DNA from: Streptococcus parasanguinis ATCC 15912
GTDB lineage: Bacteria > Bacillota > Bacilli > Lactobacillales > Streptococcaceae
Direction: 5' to 3'
DNA length: 64,000 bases
Assembly (NCBI RefSeq): GCF_000164675.2
Contig: NC_015678.1
Coordinates: 1,364,001 to 1,428,000 of the forward strand
The notes below the pieces were generated by a model, which saw only the letters and a list, made by a program, of their open reading frames with translations, searched no databases and had not been told where the DNA came from. Positions within the stretch are counted from its first letter, which is position 1. Each line of letters opens with the position of its first letter. Shown piece after piece: positions 17,696-28,900 of this stretch. The position numbers and the translations under genes are program-made.

Positions 17696-18460
17696 TTATT
17701 CTTTCTCAAATAATTGATAGTAGTCTGCGATGGTCATTTGGGCTTTTTCTTCTTGACTGAGGTCTTGGACGATGTGCCCGTCTTTCATCACAATCAAGCG
17801 ATTTCCATATTTCAAAGCATCTTCCATGTGGTGGGTGATCATAAGAGCAGTAAGAGCGTCTTGTTTCACAAACTGATCCGTCAAGGTCATGAGGGCCTGA
17901 CTCGTTTTTGGATCCAAGGCTGCAGTGTGTTCGTCTAGAAGCAAGAGTTCTGGACGTTTCAGTGTCGCCATCAACAGACTCAAGGCTTGTCGTTGCCCAC
18001 CCGATAGAAACTCAACGGCTGTATCGATATGATTTTCCAAGCCATTGCCGATCTTAGCAAGGACTGTTTGAAACTCTTCTTTATAGCTGGCCAAGTGACG
18101 CGGGATCAAGCCACGTTTTTCTCCACGAAACTTCGCTACCAAGAGGTTTTCCGCTACTGTCATGCGAGGCGCTGTGCCCATTTTAGGATCTTGAAAGACC
18201 CGCGATAAGTACTTGGCTCTTTTTTCAGGAGAATAGTTGGTTACATCTTCCCCCAAAATATAAATCTTCCCACTGCTCACCGGAAGCGTCCCAGCAATAG
18301 TATTAAAGAGGGTTGATTTTCCAGCTCCATTGCCCCCCAAAATTGTGATAAAATCATGCTCTCGAATTTCCAAGGAAACATCATCCAGAATGACTTTTTC
18401 TTCGTTCATCCCATTGCTCACAGCTTTGGTTACATTTTTTAATTCTACAATTGCTGTCAT
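17696..18460 (-). CDS. ABC transporter ATP-binding protein
   Basis: The 254-residue ATPase has Walker A GGNGAGKST (42-50), signature LSGGQ (152-156), Walker B LLLLDE (172-177) and the switch histidine in MITHHMED near residue 210. It overlaps the permease gene by 4 bp. The pair matches the streptococcal transporter usually predicted to import an aromatic amino acid (TrpXYZ type), but the substrate rests on that family resemblance only. The usual substrate-binding lipoprotein is not adjacent. Confidence 0.92.
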   Translation of the reverse strand: MTAIVELKNVTKAVSNGMNEEKVILDDVSLEIREHDFITILGGNGAGKSTLFNTIAGTLPVSSGKIYILGEDVTNYSPEKRAKYLSRVFQDPKMGTAPRMTVAENLLVAKFRGEKRGLIPRHLASYKEEFQTVLAKIGNGLENHIDTAVEFLSGGQRQALSLLMATLKRPELLLLDEHTAALDPKTSQALMTLTDQFVKQDALTALMITHHMEDALKYGNRLIVMKDGHIVQDLSQEEKAQMTIADYYQLFEKE

Positions 18461-19323
18461 TTACTGAATTTCGCTCCTTTCATGATTTTTCCCTTAAAGG
18501 TTGGAATCATCAGGCAGATTGCTAGGATCAAGGCACTGAAAATCCGGATATAGCTGGTATTGATACCAAGCGCAATCACAGCCCAAATCAAAAATTGGTA
18601 GGCGATCGATCCGACTGCGACGCTGAGCAAACGCTCCGTCAAGGTGACATTTGAAAAAAGAACTTCCCCAATAATGAGACTAGCAAGTCCAATAACGATG
18701 ACACCAATCCCACGTGAAGCGTCGGCATAACCTTCTTGCTGGGCCATCAGTGCACCAGAGAGGGCAATAATCCCATTTGAAATCACCAAACCCATCAATT
18801 CCATCTGGTCGGTATTGATCCCAAAACTTTTAGCCATGTCAGAATTGTCACCTGTCGCGATATAGGCTTGACCCAAACGTGTATCTAAAAAGAAAATCAA
18901 GCCAAGAATCACAAGCGTTACGAAAATCAAGCCAATTAAAATTTCACTTAAACCTCCAGCAAAGGGAAGATAATCTTGAATTTTTTTATAACCCAAGAGT
19001 CCCAGATTGGCCCGTTGCATCACAAAAAGAATGACTGAGTTACAAGACGTCATCACAAGAATTCCTGACAAGAGCGTAGGGATTTTCCCTTTTGTATAGA
19101 GAAGACCCGTCGCAAGTCCTGCCAAGCATCCTGCACCAATAGCAGCAAGCGTCGCTATAAGCGGATTGACCCCCTTGGTAATCAAGGTCACCGCCACCGC
19201 TCCTCCAAGCGGAAAGGAACCTTCAGTTGTCATATCTGGAAAATCTAGAATTCGGAACGTCATAAAGATTCCTAACCCTAAAATGGCCCAAATCAAACCT
19301 TGTGAAACAATTGAATTTATCAT
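18457..19323 (-). CDS. ABC transporter permease
   Basis: The 288-residue protein has about eight hydrophobic segments and resembles the branched-chain-type inner-membrane permeases (FRILDFPDMTTEGSFPLG near the N-terminus is characteristic of the group linked to aromatic amino acid uptake). It forms the membrane channel with the ATPase encoded after it, which it overlaps by 4 bp. AAGGGAGA precedes the ATG, and a TG-T-TACAAT extended -10 lies about 35 bp upstream. A substrate-binding protein gene would be expected directly upstream but is missing. Confidence 0.9.
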   Translation of the reverse strand: MINSIVSQGLIWAILGLGIFMTFRILDFPDMTTEGSFPLGGAVAVTLITKGVNPLIATLAAIGAGCLAGLATGLLYTKGKIPTLLSGILVMTSCNSVILFVMQRANLGLLGYKKIQDYLPFAGGLSEILIGLIFVTLVILGLIFFLDTRLGQAYIATGDNSDMAKSFGINTDQMELMGLVISNGIIALSGALMAQQEGYADASRGIGVIVIGLASLIIGEVLFSNVTLTERLLSVAVGSIAYQFLIWAVIALGINTSYIRIFSALILAICLMIPTFKGKIMKGAKFSK

Positions 19324-19484
19324 AGTTTCTCCCTTCGATAATAGTAGTTTAATTGTAACATAAATATGGAGGAGAACCTATAGCTTTGGAAGAATTAATT
19401 CTAATCTGTGTTCTAACTTCCTAAAATTCATTTTCCTTTTTCAGTCGATTCGAACAAACCATCTCACCGGCATCGCAGAGATCA

Positions 19485-19711
19485 ATAGAAAAAAACGAAC
19501 GATAGGTACCTTGCCTTTGTGAAAACCAAGGTTTTTCATTCGTTTTTTCTATCATCAAGTTTGATCTTTGGAAGTATTTCTAGTCGCTTTGTTTCCTATC
19601 TTGCTCTACGACAATAAGGGTGTGAAGTTCTTCCACTCCAAACCCTACTGTTATTCCAATTTCAAGTGGATTCATTCCCCTTGTTGCCGACAGTTTGATC
19701 TTTCAAATTGC
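19485..19711 (-). ncRNA. Candidate structured RNA, about 225 nt
   Basis: A near-consensus promoter (19718-19746) and a strong terminator hairpin (19487-19554) bracket a stretch without a plausible open frame. The inner part can form a long stem, CGGCAACAAGGG pairing with CCCTTATTGTCG, with a further TCCACT/AGTGGA pairing nested inside. It may be a small RNA or an attenuating leader of the permease-ATPase operon, whose start lies 160 bp downstream. I see no T-box consensus and no riboswitch I know. Confidence 0.5.
19487..19554 (-). terminator. Terminator of the 19.5-19.7 kb RNA
   Basis: The minus strand has AAAAAACGAATGA and TATCGTTCGTTTTTTT as outer arms and ACCTTG/CAAGGT as inner arms, so the stem ends in a run of seven T. 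Confidence 0.8.
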
Positions 19712-19717
19712 TGTACT

Positions 19718-19746
19718 AGTATACTGTTTTCTCAATTTTAAGTCAA
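19718..19746 (-). promoter_or_regulatory. Promoter of the 19.5-19.7 kb RNA
   Basis: Minus strand TTGACT (19741-19746), 17-bp spacer, TATACT (19718-19723). The predicted start is near 19711. Confidence 0.75.
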
Positions 19747-19836
19747 TGAAATTCTACTGAAACTAGTAACAGAATTATTTCTGATATATTTCACACCTCT
19801 ATTTACATGGTTTTTCTACTTCTATAATAGATAAAC

Positions 19837-19870
19837 AAAGAGGCTTGCTCTCTCAAGCAAAGCCTCTTCA
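19837..19870 (-). terminator. Terminator of the 3018-residue adhesin gene
   Basis: Minus strand: AAGAGGCTTTGCTT, short loop, AGCAAGCCTCTT, then TGTTT. A second, larger imperfect palindrome (about 19877-19929) spans the stop codon itself. Confidence 0.75.
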
Positions 19871-19924
19871 TTTTTGAACTAAAATGGTCACCTCATCAAC
19901 AAATTTGTCGATGCCACCTCCATT

Positions 19925-22900
19925 TTAGTCTTCGCGTTTTTTACGTTTTGCAAGTCCCGCAAGTCCGACCATACCAAGTGCCGCACCTAACAATGCAGCA
20001 GACGCTGATTGCTCTTCACCAGTTTCAGGAAGTGCTGGAGCTGGAGGAGTTGTAGGTGTTGGTGGTGTTGGCGGTGTTGGTGGTGTTGGCGGTGTTGGCG
20101 GTGTTGGTGGTGTTGGCGGTGTTGGCGGTGTTGGCGGTGTTGGTGGTGTTGGCGGTGTTGGCGGAATAACAGTGTTATTAAACTCTGTATCTTCTGGCAA
20201 CTTAGTAGTAGCTACTAATACCTTACCTGCTTTATTTACCACGATACCAACAGTTGCAACCATCTTATCGTATACAACACTAGAATCAGTGCCACGGATT
20301 TCTTCTACATGATAGATATAGGTACCTTCTTCTCCACGTTTGAATTCAAGAGCGGTTACTTCTTTTCCTTCTTTATTGGTATATTTAATTGGAGTGAATT
20401 TGATGTTTCCGTTAGCATCATTTGTTACTGTCGTAACCACAACACCATCTTTGTCTTTAAGCACGAAGCTGAATTCGTTAGCTTTAAGCTCACGGCCTTC
20501 CAAGCGTTTAGTGAAGTTGAATTCCACTTCAACTGGTACGTTGTTTACACGTTTTTCAGTTGGTTTGCTTGGTTTTTCAACTTTCTTAGTTGTTGGGTTG
20601 TAGTAGTTTACTACTTGAGCCGCAGTGTTTTCGATATCTACACCACCAGGTACATCAGCTTTCACTGTTGTTGGGATGTCGAACTTGTAGTAACGTCCAA
20701 AGGCGAACTTAGTTGTATCGATAACTTGTGTGTTGTCTGCGTCGCCAAGTGACTTAGTGAAGCCATCTTTAAGGGTTGCAGTGATCACACCGTTGTTCAC
20801 AGTGATATCGAATTTATCTGTTACTTCTGCGCCTGTTACTGAATCGTAAGCTTTGATCTTAGTAGAATCAAGTTCCAATTTAGCTTCATCGTAGTCATCT
20901 GAGATTCCTACTGATTGGATGTTGTCCTTGTTAGCTGCGTCAAATTTAGTTGTATCCAACCATACTTGGTAAACCAACTTGTCGCCACGGTTCACAGTCT
21001 TAGTGTTCAAGTTTTCTTTTTCGTTGTTTGATGCATCGTCCGCATATGGGTCCGCATTGGTATCTGCGTACTTGTCTGCCAACTCTTTATCATCATCAAC
21101 GAGCTTGTCACCTGTGATATCGTATTTCTCTTTAGAAACAACGTATTTCTCTGGTTGGAACTTAGGTTCTTCTGGAGGAGTCACACGGTTGTTAAACTCT
21201 TTATCCGCAATTTCGCCAACAGTCGCGATCAGAACTTTAGCTGTTCCGTCGTGTTTCACTGTGACTGTCACATTCGCTTTCATAGTGTCGTATGTAACGG
21301 TTGCGTCGCTTCCTTTAACTTCTTCTACTGTGTAGTTGTGTACGCCTTCTTGACCCTTCTTGAATTCAAGAGCTTTGAACTTAACGTTACCAGCCGCATC
21401 ATTGCTTACAGTTTCAAGAGTATTACCTTCTGAATCTTTAAGAACGAAGCTGAATTCGTTAGCTTTCAGTTCACGACCTTCCAAGCGTTTAGTGAAGTTG
21501 AATTCCACTTCAACTGGTACGTTGTTTACACGTTTTTCAGTTGGTTTGCTTGGTTTTTCAACTTTCTTAGTTGTTGGGTTGTAGTAGTTTACTACTTGAG
21601 CCGCAGTGTTTTCGATATCTACACCACCAGGTACATCAGCTTTCACTGTTGTTGGGATGTCGAACTTGTAGTAACGTCCGAATTCGAATTTAGTTGTGTC
21701 GATGACTTGTGTGTTTTCAGCATCCCCAAGTGACTTCGTGAAGCCATCTTTAAGGGTTGCAGTGATCACACCGTTGTTGACAGTGATATCGAATTTATCA
21801 GTTACTTCTGCGCCTGTTACTGAATCGTAAGCTTTGATCTTAGTAGAATCAAGTTCCAATTTAGCTTCATCGTAGTCATCTGAGATTCCTACTGATTGGA
21901 TATTGTCCTTGTTAGCTGCGTCAAATTTAGTTGTATCCAACCATACTTGGTAAACCAACTTGTCGCCACGGTTCACAGTCTTAGTGTTCAAGTTTTCTTT
22001 TTCGTTGTTTGATGCATCGTCCGCATATGGGTCCGCATTGGTATCTGCGTACTTGTCTGCCAACTCTTTATCATCATCAACGAGCTTGTCACCTGTGATA
22101 TCGTATTTCTCTTTAGAAACAACGTATTTCTCTGGTTGGAACTTAGGTTCTTCTGGAGGAGTCACACGGTTGTTAAACTCTTTATCCGCAATTTCGCCAA
22201 CAGTCGCGATCAGAACTTTAGCTGTTCCGTCGTGTTTCACTGTGACTGTCACATTCGCTTTCATAGTATCGTATGTAACGGTTGCGTCGCTTCCTTTAAC
22301 TTCTTCTACTGTGTAGTTGTGTACGCCTTCTTGACCCTTCTTGAATTCAAGAGCTTTGAACTTAACGTTACCAGCCGCATCATTACTTACAGTTTCAAGA
22401 GTATTACCTTCTGAATCTTTAAGAACGAAGCTGAATTCGTTAGCTTTCAGTTCACGACCTTCCAAGCGTTTAGTGAAGTTGAATTCCACTTCAACTGGTA
22501 CGTTGTTTACACGTTTTTCAGTTGGTTTGCTTGGTTTTTCAACTTTCTTAGTTGTTGGGTTGTAGTAGTTTACTACTTGAGCCGCAGTGTTTTCGATATC
22601 TACACCACCAGGTACATCAGCTTTCACTGTTGTTGGGATGTCGAACTTGTAGTAACGTCCAAAGGCGAACTTAGTTGTATCGATAACTTGTGTGTTGTCT
22701 GCGTCGCCAAGTGACTTAGTGAAGCCATCTTTAAGGGTTGCAGTGATCACACCGTTGTTCACAGTGATATCGAATTTATCTGTTACTTCTGCGCCTGTTA
22801 CTGAATCGTAAGCTTTGATCTTAGTAGAATCAAGTTCCAATTTAGCTTCATCGTAGTCATCTGAGATTCCTACTGATTGGATATTGTCCTTGTTAGCTGC

Positions 22901-25900
22901 GTCGAATTTAGTTGTATCCAACCATACTTGGTAAACTAATTTTGATCCACGTTCAACAGTCTTAGTGTTTAAGTTTTCCACTTCATTATTGATGGTATTG
23001 TCCGCATATGGGTCCGCATTGGTATCTGCGTACTTGTCTGCTAACTCTTTATCATCATCAACGAGCTTGTCACCTGTGATATCGTATTTCTCTTTAGAAA
23101 CAACATATTTCTCTGGTTGGAACTTAGGTTCTTCTGGAGGACGAACTGTGTTATTGAATTCTTTATCAGCTGGTTCTGTCACGTTTGTGATTAAGGCTTT
23201 GGCTGTACCATCATGAGAAACAGTAACAGTTACAACAGCAGCCATTGTGTCGTAATCGACAGTTGCGTCTGTACCCTTAACCTCTGTTACAGTGTACTTG
23301 TAAGTACCTTCTTGACCCTTCTTGTATTTAAGGGCAGTAACCGTTTCACCAGCTTTATTTGTGTAATCTACTGGGGCAAACTTGATCTTACCAGCTGCAT
23401 CGTTGGTTGCAGTTGCAATCACAACATTGTCGCTGTCTTTCAACTCGAATGTGAATTCGCCAGCTTTCAGATCACGGCCTTCCAATTTCTTAGTGAAGTT
23501 GAATTCTACTGAGATTGGAACACTGTTGACACGTTTTTCAGTTGGTTTGTTTGGTTTTTCAACAGTCTTGCTTACTGGGTTGTAGTAGTTAACAACTTGT
23601 GCTGCCTTGTTTTCGATATCTGCACCAGCTACGACATCGTCTTTCACTGTTGCTGGGATATCAAATTTATAGTAGCGTCCAAATTCAAACTTAGTCGTAT
23701 CAATGATTTGAGTATTTTCAGCGTCTCCAAGTGACTTAGTGAAGCCATCCTTAAGGTTCGCTGTCAGAACACCATTGTTATCAGAGATATCGAATTTAGT
23801 CGTAACGTCTGCACCAGTAACTGAATCGTAAACCTTGATATCTGAAGCATTAACAGTCAATTTATCCTTGTCGTAGTTATCTGTGATTCCTACTGTTTGG
23901 ATATTGTCTTTGTTGTTTGCGTCAAATTTAGTTGTATCCAACCATACTTGGTAGTAAAGTTTTTGACCACGTTCAACTGGTTTCGTATTCAAGTTTTCAT
24001 CTTCGTTGTTGGCAGTTGTATCGACATATGGGTTTGTATTTGTTTCACCATATTTATCTGTCAATTCAGAATCGTCATCAACGAGCTTCGTACCTGTGAT
24101 ATCGAATTTCGCTTTAGAAACAACGTATTTCTCTGGTTGGAACTTAGGTTCTGTTGGTGGAGTGACACGGTTGTTGAACTCTTTATCAGCAGGTTCTGTC
24201 ACGTTTGTGATCAAGGCTTTGGCAGTACCATCATGACTTACTTTAACAGTTACCACTGCAGCCATTGTATCGTAAGTGACAGTTGAATCTGTACCCTTAA
24301 CCTCTGTTACAGTGTAAGTGTACGTACCTTCTTGACCCTTCTGGTATTTAAGGGCAGTGACAGTTTTACCAGCTTTGTTTGTGTAATCAACTGGAGTGAA
24401 CTTGAAGTTACCGTCTGCGTCGTTGGTTGCAGTCGCAATCACAACATTGTCGCTATCTTTCAACTCGAATGTGAATTCGTTAGCTTTAAGAGCACGACCT
24501 TCCAATTTCTTAGTGAAGTTAAATTCTACTGAGATTGGAACATTGTTGACACGTTTTTCAGTTGGTTTTTCAGGTTTTTCAACTTTCTTACTAGTTGGGT
24601 TGTAATAGTTTACAACTTGAGCCGCAGTATTTTCGATATCTGCACCAGCTACCACATCGTCTTTCACTGTTGTTGGGATATCAAATTTATAGTAACGTCC
24701 GAATTCGAATTTAGTTGTGTCGATGACTTGTGTGTTTTCTGCATCGCCAAGTGACTTCGTGAAGCCAGCTTTCAAGTTAGCAGTGATCACACCGTTGTTG
24801 ACAGCGATATCGAATTTATCAGTTACTTCTGCACCTGTTACAGAGTCATAAGCTTTGATGTCAGCTGCATTAAGATTTAATTTAGCTTCATCATAGTTAT
24901 CTGAGATACCAACTGTTTGGATGTTGTCCTTGTTAGCTGCGTCAAATTTAGTTGTATCCAACCATACTTGGTAAACCAATTTAGAACCACGTTCAACAGT
25001 CTTAGTATTCAAGTTTTCTGCTTCGTTGTTTGATGCATCGTCCGCATATGGGTTCGCATTTGTATCTGCGTACTTGTCTGCCAACTCTCTATCATCGTCA
25101 ACGAGCTTGTCACCAGTGATATCGTATTTCTCTTTAGAAACAACATATTTCTCTGGTTGGAACTTAGGTTCTTCTGGAGGTGTTACACGGTTGTTAAATT
25201 CTTTATCAGCTGCATCTGTTACGTTGGCAACGATTGCTTTAGCTGTACCATCGTGTGAAACAACCACTTTAACAGTAGCAACCATTGTGTCGTATTTGAC
25301 AGTTGCATCTGTACCAGGAGTTTCTTCTACTGTGTAGTTGTAAGTCTTACCAAGATCATCACGACCAAATTCAAGAGTCTTGAAGACAATCTTACCAGCA
25401 GCGTCATTCTTCACGCGTTCAACTTCAACGCCGTCTTTCTTCAATACGAATTCGAATTCCTTGGCTTGAAGTTCACGACCTTCCAAACGTTTCGTGAAGT
25501 TCATTTCCACTGGAACTGGAACGCTGTTGACACGTTTTTGTGTTGGTTTTTCAGGTTTTTCAACTGTCTTGCTTACTGGGTTGTAAACGTGAACTGTTTG
25601 GTTGGCTGTATTTTCAATATCAGCACCAGCTTTAACAGATTCTTTCACAGTTGCTGGAATATCAAATTTATAGTAACGTCCAAATTCGAACTTAGTTGTG
25701 TCGATAACAGGAGCATTGACTTTATCTTTGATAAATTCATCTTTAGAAGTTGCAGTGATTGTACCATTTTCAACTTTGATGTCGAATTTATTGGTTACTT
25801 CTGCACCAGTTACTGAATCGTATGCTTTGATGTCAGCTGCATTGACGTCCAATTTATCAGCGTCGTATGTATCAGATACACCAACGTATTGGATGTTGTT

Positions 25901-28900
25901 TGCTTCAGTGAATTTAGTCGTATCAAGCCATACTTGGTAAACCAATTTAGAACCACGTTTAACTGTCTTCGTATTCAAGTTTTCTGGTTCGTTGTTGTTC
26001 GTCTTGTCTACATATGGATCTGCATTTGTTTCAGTGTACTCATTTGTCAACTCATCGTCGTCATCCATCAACTTCTTACCAGTGATGTCATATTTCTCTT
26101 TAGAAACGACAAATTTTTCTGGTTGGAATTCTGGAGTTTCTGGTGGAGTGACTTTGTTGTTGAATTCTTTATCTGCAGTACCATCAGTAGCGTTACCGTT
26201 GGCATCTTTACCACCTGTTGATGTCACGTTTGTAACAGTTGTCAATGAATGACCGTTCTTCGCAACTTCAACAGTCACTGTAGCCTTCATTTGGTCGTAA
26301 GTCATTCCGAATTCTTTGTTTTCAGGAATAACTTCTTCTACAGTATAAGTGTGAGTACCAACTTTAGTATTGTCGAATGACAATTCTGAGAAGGTAACAT
26401 TACCGTCAGCATCATTCTTAACTGTTTCAACAACGGCACCATTCGCATCTTTCAATACGAAGCTAAATTCACCATCTTTAAGAGTACGACCTGCAAGAGC
26501 TTTCGTAAAGTCGAACTTGGTCTTAACAGGAGCTACAACGTAGTTGTTAAAGACTTTGTCATCTGCGCTTGAAGCAAAACCGCCAGTACCACTGTATTTA
26601 ACAGTTGCTTGTAAATCACCATGAGCATCTTTTGTAACCTTTACAGTCATAGTTACTTCCATAGCATCATAGTCGACATCCTTGTCTCTGCCAGCTAATT
26701 CAGTGATAGTATATGTATAAGTACCTTCTTTTGTATATGACAATTCAGAGAAGGTTGCCTTACCATCTTTATTTGTAACAGTTTCTTCCACACCAGGTGA
26801 AGATGAGTTTTCCTTAATCTTGAAGCTGAATTCACCATTTACAAGGACACGGCCTTCCAATTGTTTTTCTACTTCTGGTTTCACCTTGATAGTTTCTGTC
26901 TTATCGTAGTAATAAATTGGTTGTTCATACGGTGTCAAAGTGTTGAGCAAGTCAACGTTTGTACCGCTACCATAAACTCCACGTTCTAATTGAGCGTTAG
27001 TTATACCATATCCAATTCCATCTCCTAAGAATGGTACGAATACAGTATGATATGGTGTATATCCTGCAGATTTTTGGAAATCAAATGGAACTTCTTTACC
27101 GTTTGGATAGTTAGTTTTTGCTCCCGTTTTTGGATCAGTTACAGTATGTGCAATAGTGTAAAGAGGTGATTTTTTAACGACTAATTCCTGTGAATTCCAT
27201 TCAGCTGGTTTAATCGGCTTAGTTTCTGCGATTAACATATAGCCATCGGTACTTAATGAACCATCAGAACGTTTGCTTTGTTGTCTTGGATCTAGCAAGT
27301 AAATACGAATAACGACTGAACCATCCTCTCCAACAACTTCTTTAATACGTTTAATACCATAACGGTCCGCATCCATAAACCTGGTACCAACCGTATACGG
27401 ACGACTGACATATCCAGAAGTCGAATCTGGATTGGCAGTTTGATAGAGCTTGTAAGTTGTCTCTTTGGTAACATTATATCCGAGGCTTTCAGTTCTTTTA
27501 AACTGACGCTCTCCAGATGCTGTGAAGTTTTGACCTTCCATAGCTTTAAGAGTGTATGAAGCCAAGTTTACTTCATTGCCATTTTCTTTATAATCTTGAA
27601 CAGTTTTATCTGTTTTATTGGCGTTAAATGTTGGGTTATTTTCATCAACTACTTTATAGTAAGTTGTTTTATTGATTGTTACTGGTATTTTAGCGTTTGA
27701 GTCAGTAATTGTACGACCATTATAAGCTGGTTCAACAGCATTTAAAATATCAGTTGTAACACGAGCGTTATAGACCGCAGTAAAAAGTGCTTGCTCTGCA
27801 GGTGTAAGTTGGTGTCCAGAAGCCACTAAATCTGTGATACTCTTTCCAACTTCATATCCATTTTGAATAAATGGTTGAGTTGCTCTACCTCTTCCAAAAG
27901 TACCTTCTTTATAATCTACTTGGAAAGTTAATTCACTATTAGACGCCGCTGTAGTAGTTGTAAATTTTTGAACACCACTAGAAGCGGTAATCGTTCTAGT
28001 CTCAACTACACTACCAGTATTTTTGTCGAGCAATTCAACAGTTGTATCGGTAGAGTCATCAAATCTCTTATAGGCACGCACATAATATTTTGTATTATAA
28101 CGCTTATTGAATTCAGTTAAATCCCAAATAGCGTATGTATACCAATCTCCTTCTTTTCTCGCGTAACCAGCTGGTACAGTTTGAGAACTTACAGTTGCAC
28201 CGTTCGGATCCGTCATGTCAGGTGTAGCAACTTCACCATCTTTTAGGTAAGTTGTTACAGTAAGCGGCTCGTTATTATGGTCTGTCAAAGCACGACGGTT
28301 ACGACGGCTACGACTTGTTGCCAAAGCACCAGCATTCGCTGTTTCTGTTGAAGCAGCTGAAAGGGTTGTCGCAGAGGTAGTCGCTGTAGAATCCGCAACT
28401 GGTTTGTTTGCAGATGCATTTAAGGGTTGAACAGCTGGGTTGGCTGCAAGAGAAGTTGTTGCTGTCTCAGCCCCTTCAGAGGAAGAGGTTGCTTCAGTGG
28501 TTGCAGAGGTAGTCGCTTTTTCAGCCTTCGCCTCTGTTGAAGACTTCTTATCCTCAGATTTCTTATCTTCAGACTTCTTATCTTCAGACTTCTTATCTTC
28601 AGATTTTTTATCCTCAGTTTTCTTTTCTTCTTTTGACGCTTCTTCTGTCTTCTTTTCTTCTTCAGAAGCTTTGGATGTTTCGGTAGTTGCCTCAGCCTTT
28701 TCACTGGAAGACGTCGTAACTGGCTCAGAAGTTGCTACTAGCGCTGCAGGAGCTTCATAGCTTGAGCTCTCAGTAGTTGTCGTTTCAGCCACTTCTTCTG
28801 TCGATGATGCTGTTTCTGTTGCTGCTGTTTCTGTAGAAGATTCAGGCGTCGCTGTTACTTCCTCAGCAGATGCAGATGGAACACCCGCAACAAAAAGTGC

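Noticed and set aside
19485..19711. T-box leader for an amino acid transporter
   Set aside because: CAAGGTACC near the terminator only faintly recalls the T-box; stem I motifs and a specifier loop could not be seen.
20009..20218. Cys/Trp-rich open frame on the plus strand
   Set aside because: It is the antisense reading of the Pro-Thr stalk repeat.
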